DNA from: Vibrio sp. Of7-15
GTDB taxonomy: Bacteria > Pseudomonadota > Gammaproteobacteria > Enterobacterales > Vibrionaceae
DNA: 64,000 nucleotides
Assembly: GCF_022347565.1 (NCBI RefSeq)
Contig: NZ_JAKRGH010000021.1
Coordinates: 20,624-84,623, forward strand
Direction of reading: 5' to 3'
The notes under the pieces are model-generated. The model was not told where the DNA came from. It saw only the letters and a program-made list of their open reading frames with translations, and did no database searches. A program made the translations under genes and the position numbers. This document shows positions 27,943 through 36,058 of this stretch, in pieces (positions within the stretch are counted from its first letter, which is position 1; each line of letters begins with the position of its first letter).

Positions 27943-28812
27943 TCACTCGGTAGCTGGTGTTCGTAAATGTTTATCGTGATACATGTATTGGTCGGCCAAT
28001 GCTAAGACGCGATCGGGTCTTTCAAGCTCCTGATATTGGTAAGAGTAATAACCTGCGCTGATCCCTATTTGGTAATGTTGAGTTAAAGGTGCACTCAGTT
28101 GGTGCAGCTGTTTTATCCAGTGTTGGGGGTTGGTTGTTGGTGGTAATACCGTAACAAACTCATCCCCTCCTAAACGAAAAGTGGCATCGTTGTGGTTATG
28201 TTTGAGTAACAATGCGGCCATCTCTTTTAGAGCCTTATCGCCTTGCTGGTGGCCAAAATGATCATTGAGGTGTTTAAAATGGTCAAGATCCATATAGACA
28301 AGGTGGCCATTTTGCTGTGCTGAAAGCTGATCTTGTAGGTAGATAAACAGTGCTCGGCGGTTTTTAAGGCCTGTGAGCTCATCATGATTGGCCAGAAAAT
28401 ATAAATGTTGTTCAAGAGATTTATTGTGGTCGATTTCTTTATGCAGTTCAGTGATTAAATCATTTCGCCCAGCCAACATTTTTAAAAAGCAGAAGCATAT
28501 GAGAAATAAGCCAATGTATTGGAGTGGATCATCGGCATTTTCAATCAGTAGTGAATTTTCTAAATGTGGGAATTCGTCTAGAACATCAGCGATAAGCCCC
28601 AGTCCATAGCAACCCCACGCAAGATAGAACCAGCGTTGCAGTTCTTTGTTGGCTGACTCCCTGATTTCTTTGATCATGCACAGGATCAGAACCAACATAA
28701 ATAGGGTTGCAGCACTTTCTGCAAAGCTGTCGAGGGAAGAGAACAGAGACAGCGTTATGCCAAAGGTTATGGCGACCACCCATTTTGTCGATAATGAAGA
28801 CATTTTGGTCAT
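27943..28812 (-). CDS. Membrane-bound diguanylate cyclase (GGDEF)
   Basis: The 289-residue protein has an N-terminal membrane region with about four hydrophobic helices (residues 10-112) and a C-terminal GGDEF domain with intact RLGGDEF at 213-219, plus NHDELTGLKNRRAL. The RxxD inhibitory site is not present at its usual position five residues before GGDEF (NHND instead), so product inhibition may be absent. I infer c-di-GMP synthesis from two GTP. The sensory input is probably through the membrane domain, which I do not recognise. It lies downstream of no obvious partner. Confidence 0.88.
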   Translation of the reverse strand: MTKMSSLSTKWVVAITFGITLSLFSSLDSFAESAATLFMLVLILCMIKEIRESANKELQRWFYLAWGCYGLGLIADVLDEFPHLENSLLIENADDPLQYIGLFLICFCFLKMLAGRNDLITELHKEIDHNKSLEQHLYFLANHDELTGLKNRRALFIYLQDQLSAQQNGHLVYMDLDHFKHLNDHFGHQQGDKALKEMAALLLKHNHNDATFRLGGDEFVTVLPPTTNPQHWIKQLHQLSAPLTQHYQIGISAGYYSYQYQELERPDRVLALADQYMYHDKHLRTPATE

Positions 28813-29009
28813 ACTGATACCTCTCTTATGGTATTGAATGTTGTCTCATTTTTTACTGCCAATGTCGAGAGTTGCTTAATTTTCTTTACAAAAGTACATC
28901 AATGAAGCAACTTTTGCAGAGGGTTGGTACAAAAATTTGATAATAAACGTCTAATTTCATATCTCTTTTGGTTAGGATAGTAATAGGGCAATCGTATTTA
29001 GGAGGGGAA

Positions 29010-29369
29010 GTGTCTGACATTGAATATGTTGTTGTGCGTACCCGAAAGCTAGAGCGTTTATTGAGGGTTCAATACCATGCGGATGGAAAGGGGCTTCATC
29101 AGTTGATCACAAGCTGCGAAGAGCGTTTACCTCATGATGTGATTAAAAAGTTACGTTTTATCGCTACGGTAAGAAATAAAACCGTTCATGAAGATGATTA
29201 TCAGTTAGATGATAAAAAAGGTTTTAAAAGGGCATGCGATCAGTGTGAAAAGGAGCTCACTCCACGAGCAAGTCGGTTTATTTGGGGGCTTGCTGCTACT
29301 TTAGTGCTAGCGGTGACTTTTTTGGCAATTTGGTTCTACAGTTCTCATTGGCAGAATATTTCATTTTGA
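29010..29369 (+). CDS. DUF4145-like protein with C-terminal membrane anchor
   Basis: The product is about 119 residues. The N-terminal soluble part (DIEYVVVRTRKLERLL, ... IKKLRFIATVRNKTVHED) resembles the helical DUF4145 / HEPN-like family and carries the Rx4-6H-type motif RNKTVH found in HEPN nucleases. A single membrane helix (about 92-113) near the C-terminus makes it tail-anchored. The start is a GTG at 29010 with GGAGGGG at 29001; the longer TTG start at 28968 lacks a Shine-Dalgarno sequence. The function is unknown. The HEPN relation is by motif only. Confidence 0.7.
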   Translation: MSDIEYVVVRTRKLERLLRVQYHADGKGLHQLITSCEERLPHDVIKKLRFIATVRNKTVHEDDYQLDDKKGFKRACDQCEKELTPRASRFIWGLAATLVLAVTFLAIWFYSSHWQNISF

Positions 29370-29430
29370 TAGCGGTCATTCTTCTATTAATGAGAACTAA
29401 CTCTCAATTATAAGTATGTGCTTGATTTCA

Positions 29431-29476
29431 CATATAAACAAAAACGGACGCATTTGCGTCCGTTTTTGTTTATATG
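29431..29476. terminator. Perfect 22-bp palindromic bidirectional terminator
   Basis: A 22-base arm and its exact complement, separated by two T, form a very strong hairpin with A- and T-rich ends. It serves the DUF4145-like gene on the plus strand and the 26-codon ORF on the minus strand. Confidence 0.9.
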
Positions 29477-29492
29477 ATTTTTTACAGATGAA

Positions 29493-29573
29493 TTAGTACA
29501 TCATTGGCAGTGTCATTAGGCCAACAACAACAGCTATCATCATAAGTCCTTGTTTTTGAGATGGTGTAATCAT
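29493..29573 (-). CDS. 26-residue single-helix membrane micropeptide
   Basis: A minus-strand ATG at 29573 begins a 26-codon ORF (MITPSQKQG..., then the hydrophobic AVVVGLMTLPMM, ending in Tyr). AAGGAG lies seven bases upstream. A promoter-like TTGATC-18-TATTCT lies further upstream at 29615-29644 (minus strand), and the 22-bp terminator follows 17 bp after the stop. The complete gene architecture makes a real small transcript and peptide likely. I do not recognise the family. A type-I toxin or a small membrane regulator are both possible. Confidence 0.62.
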   Translation of the reverse strand: MITPSQKQGLMMIAVVVGLMTLPMMY

Positions 29574-29614
29574 AACACTGCTCCTTTAAAAGTTGATTTA
29601 ATCTGTTGACAATT

Positions 29615-29644
29615 AGAATAGCACTTATTTTGGGGTTTGATCAA
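29615..29644 (-). promoter_or_regulatory. Sigma-70-like promoter of the micropeptide gene
   Basis: On the minus strand TTGATC (-35, 29644-29639) and TATTCT (-10, 29620-29615) are separated by 18 bp. About 40 bp of leader then reach the micropeptide start. Confidence 0.5.
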
Positions 29645-30347
29645 GGGTTTGCTGTAAAAAGATTTAAAAAACATACTTTTGTTGGGCTTTAAGTGTGTTT
29701 ATTGGAGGTTTTTTCTATGTTTTTTGCTTGTCTAAAAAGTGTCTTTATTTGTGTCCTTGTGGTTTTTTTGTTTTAAGTTATTGATTTTATTTGTTTAATT
29801 TTGGTTTTTTTTAGTTTGTTTTTTGCTCTCTTATTTTTATTGTTTTTTATTGGTCTGTTCTTCCGTGACTATATTTTCATGTGTTTTATATGGGTATCTT
29901 GTAGTTGTTATTTCTCCAGTGTTGATTATTTGTGCTTGAATGGCAGTTTATCTAGGGGAACGAAGTAAGAGAGCTTTATGAATTGAATATAAAATTTAGA
30001 TGATATTTATTATCATTTGTGTGCTTTTGGTTTTTGTTTTTATAAGCATTTGATTTTAATTGTTTTTGTTGTTTTTCTTATTATGGTTTTAAAGGTGTTA
30101 TAGATCTTGTTATCGAATAATAAGCAATTTTAAAGAAAGAAAGGCAAAATCAAAGGTAAACGTTTGCTATTTTTTGTTTGTGATTTTTTTGCTCATAAGC
30201 AGCTTGAAGCATGTAATTTCAGTTAGTGTGAGTGAGCGCAACTCCAATTGTTGATTATTCCGGTCAGATCGACTTATCAGATAGAGTGACTAGACATTAC
30301 TATTGGTCTCCCTAAACTTGCCGAGCACAAATGATGAGGTGAATACT
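29645..30347. other. T-rich intergenic stretch, mostly unexplained
   Basis: About 700 bp are markedly T-rich on the plus strand, with little C and many T-runs, unlike the rest of the window. No ORF over 60 codons fits. A 19-codon hydrophobic ORF lies at 29717. A PurR/LacI-type half-match (AGGTAAACGTTTGCTA) lies at 30154-30169. The yhhN start is at 30348 with GAGG upstream, so its 5' leader must lie here. Confidence 0.55.
29717..29776 (+). CDS. Candidate 19-residue hydrophobic micropeptide
   Basis: An ATG at 29717 preceded by GGAGG (29704-29708, eight bases away) opens a 19-codon ORF of almost only hydrophobic residues (Phe, Val, Leu, Cys), ending in TAA. Length and composition recall type-I toxins such as the Ibs peptides. 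T-rich DNA produces such ORFs by chance, so confidence is low. Confidence 0.25.
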   Translation: MFFACLKSVFICVLVVFLF

Positions 30348-30980
30348 ATGTGGAGTTGGTTAGCCGTTTCTTTATCGGGCTTATTACACATCTCGGCAGC
30401 AACCCAAGGCCCCAAATGGCAGTTTTATTTTTTTAAACCTTTTACCATTTTTCTTATGCTTGTTTTGCTTATTCAGACAGGTGGGGAGAGTGCTTATGTG
30501 TGGCTGATCGGGGCGGGTTTAATTTTCTCTATGATTGGTGATGTGTTTTTGATGTTGCCAAAAGATAGGTTTTTATTTGGCCTTGCCAGCTTTTTGGGCG
30601 CTCATGTTTTGTATAGCTGCGCGTTTTGGTCGCAGTTATCAGGTAGCATGGTGTGGTGGCTACCTGCGATTTTATTTGCGGCGGGGATTATTATCTTTCT
30701 GCTTCTTTTGCCTAATCTTGGCAATATGGCTTTACCAGTCCTTGGTTATATTTTGGTCATTGCTCAAATGACTTGGGCTGCGGGAGAAGTGTGGTTAACG
30801 AGCCGAACAGGTGTGAGTTTATTGGCTTTTTCTGGGGCGTTAATGTTTATGCTATCTGATGTTATTTTGGCATTTGATCGCTTCAAGCACAGCTCTAAAT
30901 TATCTACGACCATGGTGATGGGCAGTTATTATGTTGCTCAAGGCTTAATTACAGCATCGGCGATTGCTTTTCAGGCTTAA
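30348..30980 (+). CDS. yhhN: YhhN-family membrane protein (lysoplasmalogenase-like)
   Basis: The 210-residue protein has about seven to eight membrane helices, with the family pattern KPFTIFLMLVLL, GLIFSMIGDVFLMLPKDRFLFGLASFLGAHVLYS and a C-terminal ALMFMLSDVILAFDRF. The conserved Asp residues in the two SD motifs are thought to be catalytic in the related TMEM86 lysoplasmalogenases. The ORF is open to 30303, but the ATG at 30348 has GAGG eight bases upstream. A terminator follows. Confidence 0.88.
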   Translation: MWSWLAVSLSGLLHISAATQGPKWQFYFFKPFTIFLMLVLLIQTGGESAYVWLIGAGLIFSMIGDVFLMLPKDRFLFGLASFLGAHVLYSCAFWSQLSGSMVWWLPAILFAAGIIIFLLLLPNLGNMALPVLGYILVIAQMTWAAGEVWLTSRTGVSLLAFSGALMFMLSDVILAFDRFKHSSKLSTTMVMGSYYVAQGLITASAIAFQA

Positions 30981-31000
30981 GTTTGAATAAATTGTTTAAG

Positions 31001-31037
31001 AGCGGTTTTGTTGCTTTGCATCAACACCGCTTTTTTT
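31001..31037 (+). terminator. Intrinsic terminator after yhhN
   Basis: AGCGGT (31001) pairs with ACCGCT (31026-31031), the stem is extended by GTTG/CAAC with a bulge, and T7 follows. Confidence 0.75.
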
Positions 31038-31079
31038 GTGGCTGTTGTAATGATGTTTTTACGATCATAGAGGCAAACC

Positions 31080-31322
31080 ATGGCGAAGACGATTCATGCA
31101 CACAATATTCTTAATATGCTTTCTCAGTCGAGTGCAGTATTTACTCAAGAGTCGTTAGCGGCGGCGGTGTGCACCAAGTATGGTTCTGATGTTAGGTTTC
31201 ATACCTGTAGCAAAGAAGGGTTAAGCTTATCTGATTTGTTGGCCTTTTTTCTTGAGCGTGGGAAGGTTTTTGAACATCAAGGTACGTTAATCGCTGATCC
31301 TAGCCGGATGTGTAAACACTGA
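31080..31322 (+). CDS. yecH: YecH-family metal-binding small protein (DUF2492)
   Basis: The 80-residue protein matches E. coli YecH along its length: HAHNILNMLS, AAVCTKYG, VRFHTCSKEGLSLSDLLAFFLERGK and DPSRMCKH. The conserved His and Cys residues (HTCS and the terminal MCKH) suggest metal binding. Its physiological role is unknown. It is a single gene between yhhN and yhgN. Confidence 0.88.
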   Translation: MAKTIHAHNILNMLSQSSAVFTQESLAAAVCTKYGSDVRFHTCSKEGLSLSDLLAFFLERGKVFEHQGTLIADPSRMCKH

Positions 31323-31461
31323 TTATTTTTTCGATTAGTACTCGCTAACTTGGTGTGTTATTCGCCAAGTTAGTAAGCCATTGTTATACTTCTTTTTAAG
31401 AACTGTTCTGGTTTCTTTCACTTTTTAATCAATTTATTACCTTATTCTATGAGGGCTGCTA

Positions 31462-32052
31462 ATGGAAATTATCTCAGCCGCGGTCATGCTGTTTTTAATC
31501 ATGGACCCGCTGGGCAATTTGCCAATTATTTTATCGATTTTACGTCACTTAGAGCCGAAACGTCGTCGTAAGGTTCTGATCCGCGAGTTGTGTTTTGCAT
31601 TAATTATCTTGCTGTTGTTTTTGTTTGCAGGTCAGAAAATGCTGGCTTTTTTGCATGTGAAAACGGAAACCGTGAGTATTTCTGGCGGAATAATCTTATT
31701 CTTGATTGCCATCCGAATGATCTTTCCTCAGCCTGGGGGAGTGACAGGGCTAGCGGCAGGTGAAGAGCCATTTTTGGTGCCAATGGCCATACCTATGATC
31801 GCAGGGCCTTCGGTGTTGGCTTCATTATTGTTGCTATCCAATCAAGAGCCGGATCGATTGGGAGACTGGACCATTGCGGTGTTATTGGCTTGGGGAGCAA
31901 CCTTCATTATTTTGATGTTTTATGAAGTGTTTAACCGTCTGTTTGGAGAGCGAGGGCTAAAAGCCATCGAACGCCTGATGGGGTTAATGCTGATCATGAT
32001 TTCAACCCAAATGTTCTTAGATGGTATTAGCCAGTATTTAAAAAACGCATAA
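31462..32052 (+). CDS. yhgN: MarC-family membrane protein YhgN
   Basis: The 196-residue protein has six membrane helices and the MarC/YhgN pattern: FLIMDPLGNLPIILSIL at the N-terminus, SGGIILFLIAIRMIFP, and MAIPMIAGPSVLASLL with its GPG-like re-entrant segment. MarC proteins were once linked to multiple antibiotic resistance, but that role is not supported; the substrate is unknown. A strong terminator lies directly after its stop. Confidence 0.9.
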   Translation: MEIISAAVMLFLIMDPLGNLPIILSILRHLEPKRRRKVLIRELCFALIILLLFLFAGQKMLAFLHVKTETVSISGGIILFLIAIRMIFPQPGGVTGLAAGEEPFLVPMAIPMIAGPSVLASLLLLSNQEPDRLGDWTIAVLLAWGATFIILMFYEVFNRLFGERGLKAIERLMGLMLIMISTQMFLDGISQYLKNA

Positions 32053-32054
32053 AA

Positions 32055-32085
32055 AAAGCCGCCAAATCATTCTGGCGGCTTTTTC
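32055..32085. terminator. Bidirectional terminator between yhgN and yhhL
   Basis: AAGCCGCCA pairs with TGGCGGCTT around an 8-base loop, with A- and T-runs on the two sides, serving both convergent units. Confidence 0.92.
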
Positions 32086-32101
32086 ATTTTATTGGGTGTG
32101 A

Positions 32102-32368
32102 CTACATCATGTGCTTGCGGCGAATATCAAGCAAAGCAAAGATACCGAAAATGAGGATGGACCATCTTTCCCATTTACTCATGTTTATCTTATCGCCAAA
32201 TGCGCCAATGAAGATCAGCATCTGTAAACCATGCATGGCAAATAAGAACGCCGTCATGATGTACAGTGCCATGGCAGCAACACCAGGGAATGGGTAAACA
32301 ATATTAATTAGCAAAATAAGCCAAACAAAAGCAATGGCCGCTTTAGCTAATAAAATTAAATGTTTCAT
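32102..32368 (-). CDS. yhhL: YhhL-family DUF1145 membrane protein
   Basis: The 88-residue protein has three hydrophobic helices (LILLAKAAIAFVWLILLINIV, VAAMALYIMTAFLFAMHGLQM, WSILIFGIFALLD) and matches the DUF1145/YhhL family. Its start overlaps the rsmD stop by four bases, so it is translationally coupled to rsmD as in E. coli. Function is unknown. Confidence 0.88.
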   Translation of the reverse strand: MKHLILLAKAAIAFVWLILLINIVYPFPGVAAMALYIMTAFLFAMHGLQMLIFIGAFGDKINMSKWERWSILIFGIFALLDIRRKHMM

Positions 32369-32970
32369 AGTTTTTCTCTCTCATATAATCGATAACAGAC
32401 TTGGCCAGCAATTTTTTCACGATGCAATCGCCAATGTTCTGGGGTTTCGATAGCGCTTAATTCTTTTTCTGTCTCAATGTAAATCATGGCATTGTCGGTA
32501 AGCCAGCCATTATTCTCAAGTTGAGTGATGGTATTTGTAAGTAAATCTTTGCGAAAGGGTGGATCGATAAAAACCACATCAAAGGGAGTGCCCGGGTTGG
32601 TGAGATAACTTAGGGCGTCGGTATTAATGGCTTCGACATCGCTTGATTGTAGTGTCTTGATATTATTAACTAATTGCTGGTGTGCTTTTTTATCAAGCTC
32701 TAACATCACCACTTTTTCTGCTGAACGAGAGAGAGCTTCAAAACCTAAGCCACCGCTCCCAGCAAAAAGATCCAAACAACGAGCGTGAGGAATATCTTGG
32801 GCCAACCAGTTAAATACAGTTTCTTTGACTCGGTCTGTTGTTGGTCGTAACCCTTCAACATCATGAACAGGAAGCTTGCGGCCACGCCAGCGTCCGCTGA
32901 TTATTCTTACAAATCCACCTCCTGATTTTGGTGATGAAGATCGATGAGTTTGTTGTCGACGTCTTACCAT
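32365..32970 (-). CDS. rsmD: RsmD, 16S rRNA m2G966 methyltransferase
   Basis: The 201-residue methyltransferase has VRIISGRWRGRKLPV, LRPTTDRVKETVFNWL, the SAM motif LDLFAGSGGLGFEALSR and the catalytic-type FIDPPF. RsmD methylates N2 of G966 in the small subunit. It is divergent from ftsY across 82 bp, as in E. coli, and heads the rsmD-yhhL unit. Confidence 0.95.
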   Translation of the reverse strand: MVRRRQQTHRSSSPKSGGGFVRIISGRWRGRKLPVHDVEGLRPTTDRVKETVFNWLAQDIPHARCLDLFAGSGGLGFEALSRSAEKVVMLELDKKAHQQLVNNIKTLQSSDVEAINTDALSYLTNPGTPFDVVFIDPPFRKDLLTNTITQLENNGWLTDNAMIYIETEKELSAIETPEHWRLHREKIAGQVCYRLYEREKL

Positions 32971-33052
32971 GATTTTTTGACCGTTAAGAAAATGATAGTA
33001 TACACAAGTTTATGGATGGCAAATTGTACCAATCAAATTCTAGGATTTCCCG

Positions 33053-34342
33053 ATGGCAGGTAAAAAGAAGCGTGGATTATTATCCTGGCTAGGTTTTGGC
33101 GATAGCGACCAAGCCGAACAGCAAGTAAAAGAGAACCAAAAAGTTGACCAAAACCAGGTTGATGAGGAAGCGGTAAAAGAGCAAGAAGAGGCAGCTGTTA
33201 GTACAGAAGCGCCTGTTGAATCAGCTCCAGCGGAAACTGAACAGGCAGAAATTGAGTCTGTTGAGAAAGAGACAAAGACTGAGCAAGAAGAAGTGGTAGC
33301 AGCTTCTGAGCCAAAAGAAGAACTTGTTGCTGAATCGGAACAAGCAGACGTTGAGAAAACAGAGCCTGAAGTTGAACCGCAGCCAGAGGTTGTCGTGGTT
33401 CAAGAGCAAGAAAAGCCAACCGAAGGTTTCTTTGCTCGCTTAAAACGTAGTCTACAGCGTACTAAAGAGAACATCGGTGCTGGTTTCTTTGGCCTGTTTA
33501 GCGGTAAAAAAATCGATGATGATCTGTTTGAAGAACTAGAAGAACAGTTATTGATTGCGGATGTGGGTATGAACACCACCACCAAGATCATCGATAATTT
33601 AACCGATAAAGCCAGCCGTCGTGATCTTAAAGACGGTGAAGCGCTGTATGGTCTATTAAAAGAAGAAATGGCTGATATTTTGAGCCATGTTGAGCAACCA
33701 CTGGAAGTTGATACCACAAAAACGCCTTACGTTATCTTAATGGTTGGCGTGAACGGGGTGGGTAAAACCACCACCATTGGTAAGCTTGCAAAGCAGTTCC
33801 AAAATGAAGGTAAGTCTGTCATGTTGGCCGCTGGTGATACGTTCCGTGCGGCGGCGGTTGAGCAGCTGCAAGTTTGGGGTCAGCGTAATGAAGTGCCAGT
33901 GATTGCGCAGCATACTGGTGCTGACAGTGCTTCCGTGATTTATGATGCCATTGAAGCGGCAAAAGCGCGTAAAGTTGACGTTGTTATAGCTGATACCGCC
34001 GGTCGTTTACAGAACAAGAGTAACTTGATGGAAGAGTTGCGTAAAATTGTTCGTGTGATGAAAAAGATCGACGACAGTGCCCCTCATGAGATCATGTTGA
34101 CCTTAGATGCTGGCACCGGACAGAATGCGATCAGCCAAGCGAAATTGTTTAGCGAAGTCGCGCCAGTGACAGGGATCAGCTTAACTAAACTCGATGGCAC
34201 TGCAAAAGGTGGCGTTATTTTTGCGATTGCTGATCAATTTAAGATCCCAATTCGTTATATTGGTGTAGGTGAAGGCATTAATGACCTGCGCCCATTTGTT
34301 GCACACGACTTTATTGAAGCGTTATTTAGCCGCGAGGAATAA
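33053..34342 (+). CDS. ftsY: FtsY, signal recognition particle receptor GTPase
   Basis: The 429-residue protein has an acidic, low-complexity N-terminal A domain (Glu/Gln/Val-rich, about 20-125), which targets the membrane and translocon. The NG domain follows: the N bundle from about 130, then the G motifs GVNGVGKTTTIGKLA (P-loop), DTFRAAAVEQL, VVIADTAGRL, LTLDAGTGQNA and TKLDGTAKGG. It is the receptor for SRP-ribosome complexes. FtsY starts ftsY-ftsE-ftsX with spacing of 3 bp or overlap. Family length is variable because of the A domain. Confidence 0.97.
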   Translation: MAGKKKRGLLSWLGFGDSDQAEQQVKENQKVDQNQVDEEAVKEQEEAAVSTEAPVESAPAETEQAEIESVEKETKTEQEEVVAASEPKEELVAESEQADVEKTEPEVEPQPEVVVVQEQEKPTEGFFARLKRSLQRTKENIGAGFFGLFSGKKIDDDLFEELEEQLLIADVGMNTTTKIIDNLTDKASRRDLKDGEALYGLLKEEMADILSHVEQPLEVDTTKTPYVILMVGVNGVGKTTTIGKLAKQFQNEGKSVMLAAGDTFRAAAVEQLQVWGQRNEVPVIAQHTGADSASVIYDAIEAAKARKVDVVIADTAGRLQNKSNLMEELRKIVRVMKKIDDSAPHEIMLTLDAGTGQNAISQAKLFSEVAPVTGISLTKLDGTAKGGVIFAIADQFKIPIRYIGVGEGINDLRPFVAHDFIEALFSREE

Positions 34343-34345
34343 ACA

Positions 34346-35014
34346 GTGATCAAGTTTCAACAGGTAACAAAAGCGTATCGTGGTGGCCGCCAAGCGCTAC
34401 AAAAAGTAGATTTTCATCTTGAACGAGGTGAGATGGCTTTCTTGAGTGGTCATTCTGGAGCGGGTAAAAGTACGCTGTTGAAACTGATCTGTGCAATAGA
34501 GCGTCCGAGTGATGGCCGTATCATGTTTAATGGGCACGACATTACTCGGATTTCGAACAGTGATATTCCTTATTTACGTCGTAATATCGGTATTGTTTTT
34601 CAAGATCACCGATTATTAATGAATCGTTCTGTGTATGACAACGTGGCATTACCGATGCGCGTAGAATCGGCCAGTGAAAATGAAATCAAACGACGTGTTT
34701 CTGCTGCGCTAGATAAAACGGGGTTATTAGATAAAGCTCAATGTCTGCCGACGCAATTGTCGGGTGGTGAGCAACAAAGAGTGGGTATTGCTCGTGCTGT
34801 GGTAAATAAACCTATGTTGGTGTTGGCGGATGAGCCAACGGGTAATTTAGATGCTCAACTATCGCAGCAAGTACTAAGGTTATTTGAAGAATTTAATCGA
34901 GTGGGTGTTAGTGTCTTAATGGCCACTCATGATATGTCATTAATTGGTAGTCGTGGTTATCGTCGATTCGATTTGCAACAAGGGTATTTGCAAGAGGTGA
35001 AAAATGGCTACTAA
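34346..35014 (+). CDS. ftsE: FtsE, cell-division ABC transporter ATP-binding subunit
   Basis: The 222-residue ABC ATPase has Walker A GHSGAGKSTLLKL, the signature LSGGEQQRVGIARA, Walker B MLVLADEP and the switch His (ATHD). It pairs with FtsX to drive activation of periplasmic peptidoglycan amidases at the septum. The start is the GTG at 34346, three bases after the ftsY stop. Its C-terminus overlaps the ftsX start by 11 bp. Confidence 0.97.
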   Translation: MIKFQQVTKAYRGGRQALQKVDFHLERGEMAFLSGHSGAGKSTLLKLICAIERPSDGRIMFNGHDITRISNSDIPYLRRNIGIVFQDHRLLMNRSVYDNVALPMRVESASENEIKRRVSAALDKTGLLDKAQCLPTQLSGGEQQRVGIARAVVNKPMLVLADEPTGNLDAQLSQQVLRLFEEFNRVGVSVLMATHDMSLIGSRGYRRFDLQQGYLQEVKNGY

Positions 35015-35942
35015 ACAGCGCTCCAATCATGATGGCTTTTATGCTCAACATAAAAAGCAGGCCATGCAAGCGCTAAAAGAAATGATGCGCAGACCTCTTG
35101 GCAATGCATTAACGTTAGCGGTTATTGCCATGTCGTTAGCCTTGCCAAGCAGCCTGTATTTAGTGGGAAAAAATTTATCGATTGTTGCTGACTCATGGCA
35201 AGCACCTTCACAAGTCAGTTTGTATTTAGAAGTGGGCTTAAGTGAAGAAGAAGCCACGTCGCTGCAAGACGAAGTTCGGGGTTGGTCGGAAACATCAGAC
35301 GTTCTTTATATTTCTCCTGAGCAAGGGTTAGCGGATTTCAGTCAATTGTCTGGTTTTGATCAAGCTCTGACATTATTGGATGAAAACCCACTACCAGCGG
35401 TATTAATAGTGACACCTGTGGTTGAGTGGCAATCAACAGACAAAGTGAAAGAGTTAGTACGTCGTCTTCAAGCTCAGCCTGATGTTGCTGAGGTTCGTTT
35501 AGATGACGATTGGTTACAACGATTGGATGCACTGCGTGATTTAGCGGTAACGGTGGCTTCGGTGTTGGCTGTATTGATGTTGTCCGCGGTGTTTTTGATT
35601 GTGGGTAATACATTGCGTTTAAATGTGTTAGCTCATAAAGAAGCGATTCAAGTGATGAAACTGGTCGGCGCGACCGATGGCTTTATTCTGCGTCCGTATT
35701 TATACACGGGTATGTGGTATGGCTTTTGGGGCGGGATCTTCGCTTGGATCTTAACGGCGATCGTGACTGTGTTACTTAACGGCGCAGTAGATACGTTGGC
35801 TTTATTGTATAACAGCCACTTTCGTCTTGTGGGGCTGACATGGGATGAAAGTCTACTATTATTGATGATGGCTGCCTTTTTAGGGGTATTGGCCGCACGC
35901 TTGTCTGCCTCAAAACATTTAAAAGAAATTGAACCTGTCTAG
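35004..35942 (+). CDS. ftsX: FtsX, cell-division ABC transporter permease
   Basis: The 312-residue protein has four membrane helices, one near residues 33-52, the others at about 195-300, and a large periplasmic loop (about 55-190) which in the family contacts EnvC-type amidase activators. It has the FtsX-like motif NTLRLNVLAHKEAIQVMKLVGATDGFI. It forms a complex with FtsE and is coexpressed by overlap. Confidence 0.96.
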   Translation: MATKQRSNHDGFYAQHKKQAMQALKEMMRRPLGNALTLAVIAMSLALPSSLYLVGKNLSIVADSWQAPSQVSLYLEVGLSEEEATSLQDEVRGWSETSDVLYISPEQGLADFSQLSGFDQALTLLDENPLPAVLIVTPVVEWQSTDKVKELVRRLQAQPDVAEVRLDDDWLQRLDALRDLAVTVASVLAVLMLSAVFLIVGNTLRLNVLAHKEAIQVMKLVGATDGFILRPYLYTGMWYGFWGGIFAWILTAIVTVLLNGAVDTLALLYNSHFRLVGLTWDESLLLLMMAAFLGVLAARLSASKHLKEIEPV

Positions 35943-36058
35943 CAGATCTTTGTCTTTAAATATGGATAATGGATAGCTTCGCTTGCAGTTTGTTCATATT
36001 CAGTACATGATTGCGAGGTAAAATCGCTTACAAACCACGAAATACGACGAGGATTTGA

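Noticed and set aside
29431..29476. A palindrome as mobile-element end or operator
   Set aside because: It has stem, 2-base loop and flanking A/T runs, matching a bidirectional terminator, and there are no nearby transposase or target duplications.
33198..33419. Minus-strand ORFs rich in Leu/Gln in the ftsY region
   Set aside because: They are shadows of the Glu/Val-rich repetitive A domain of FtsY.
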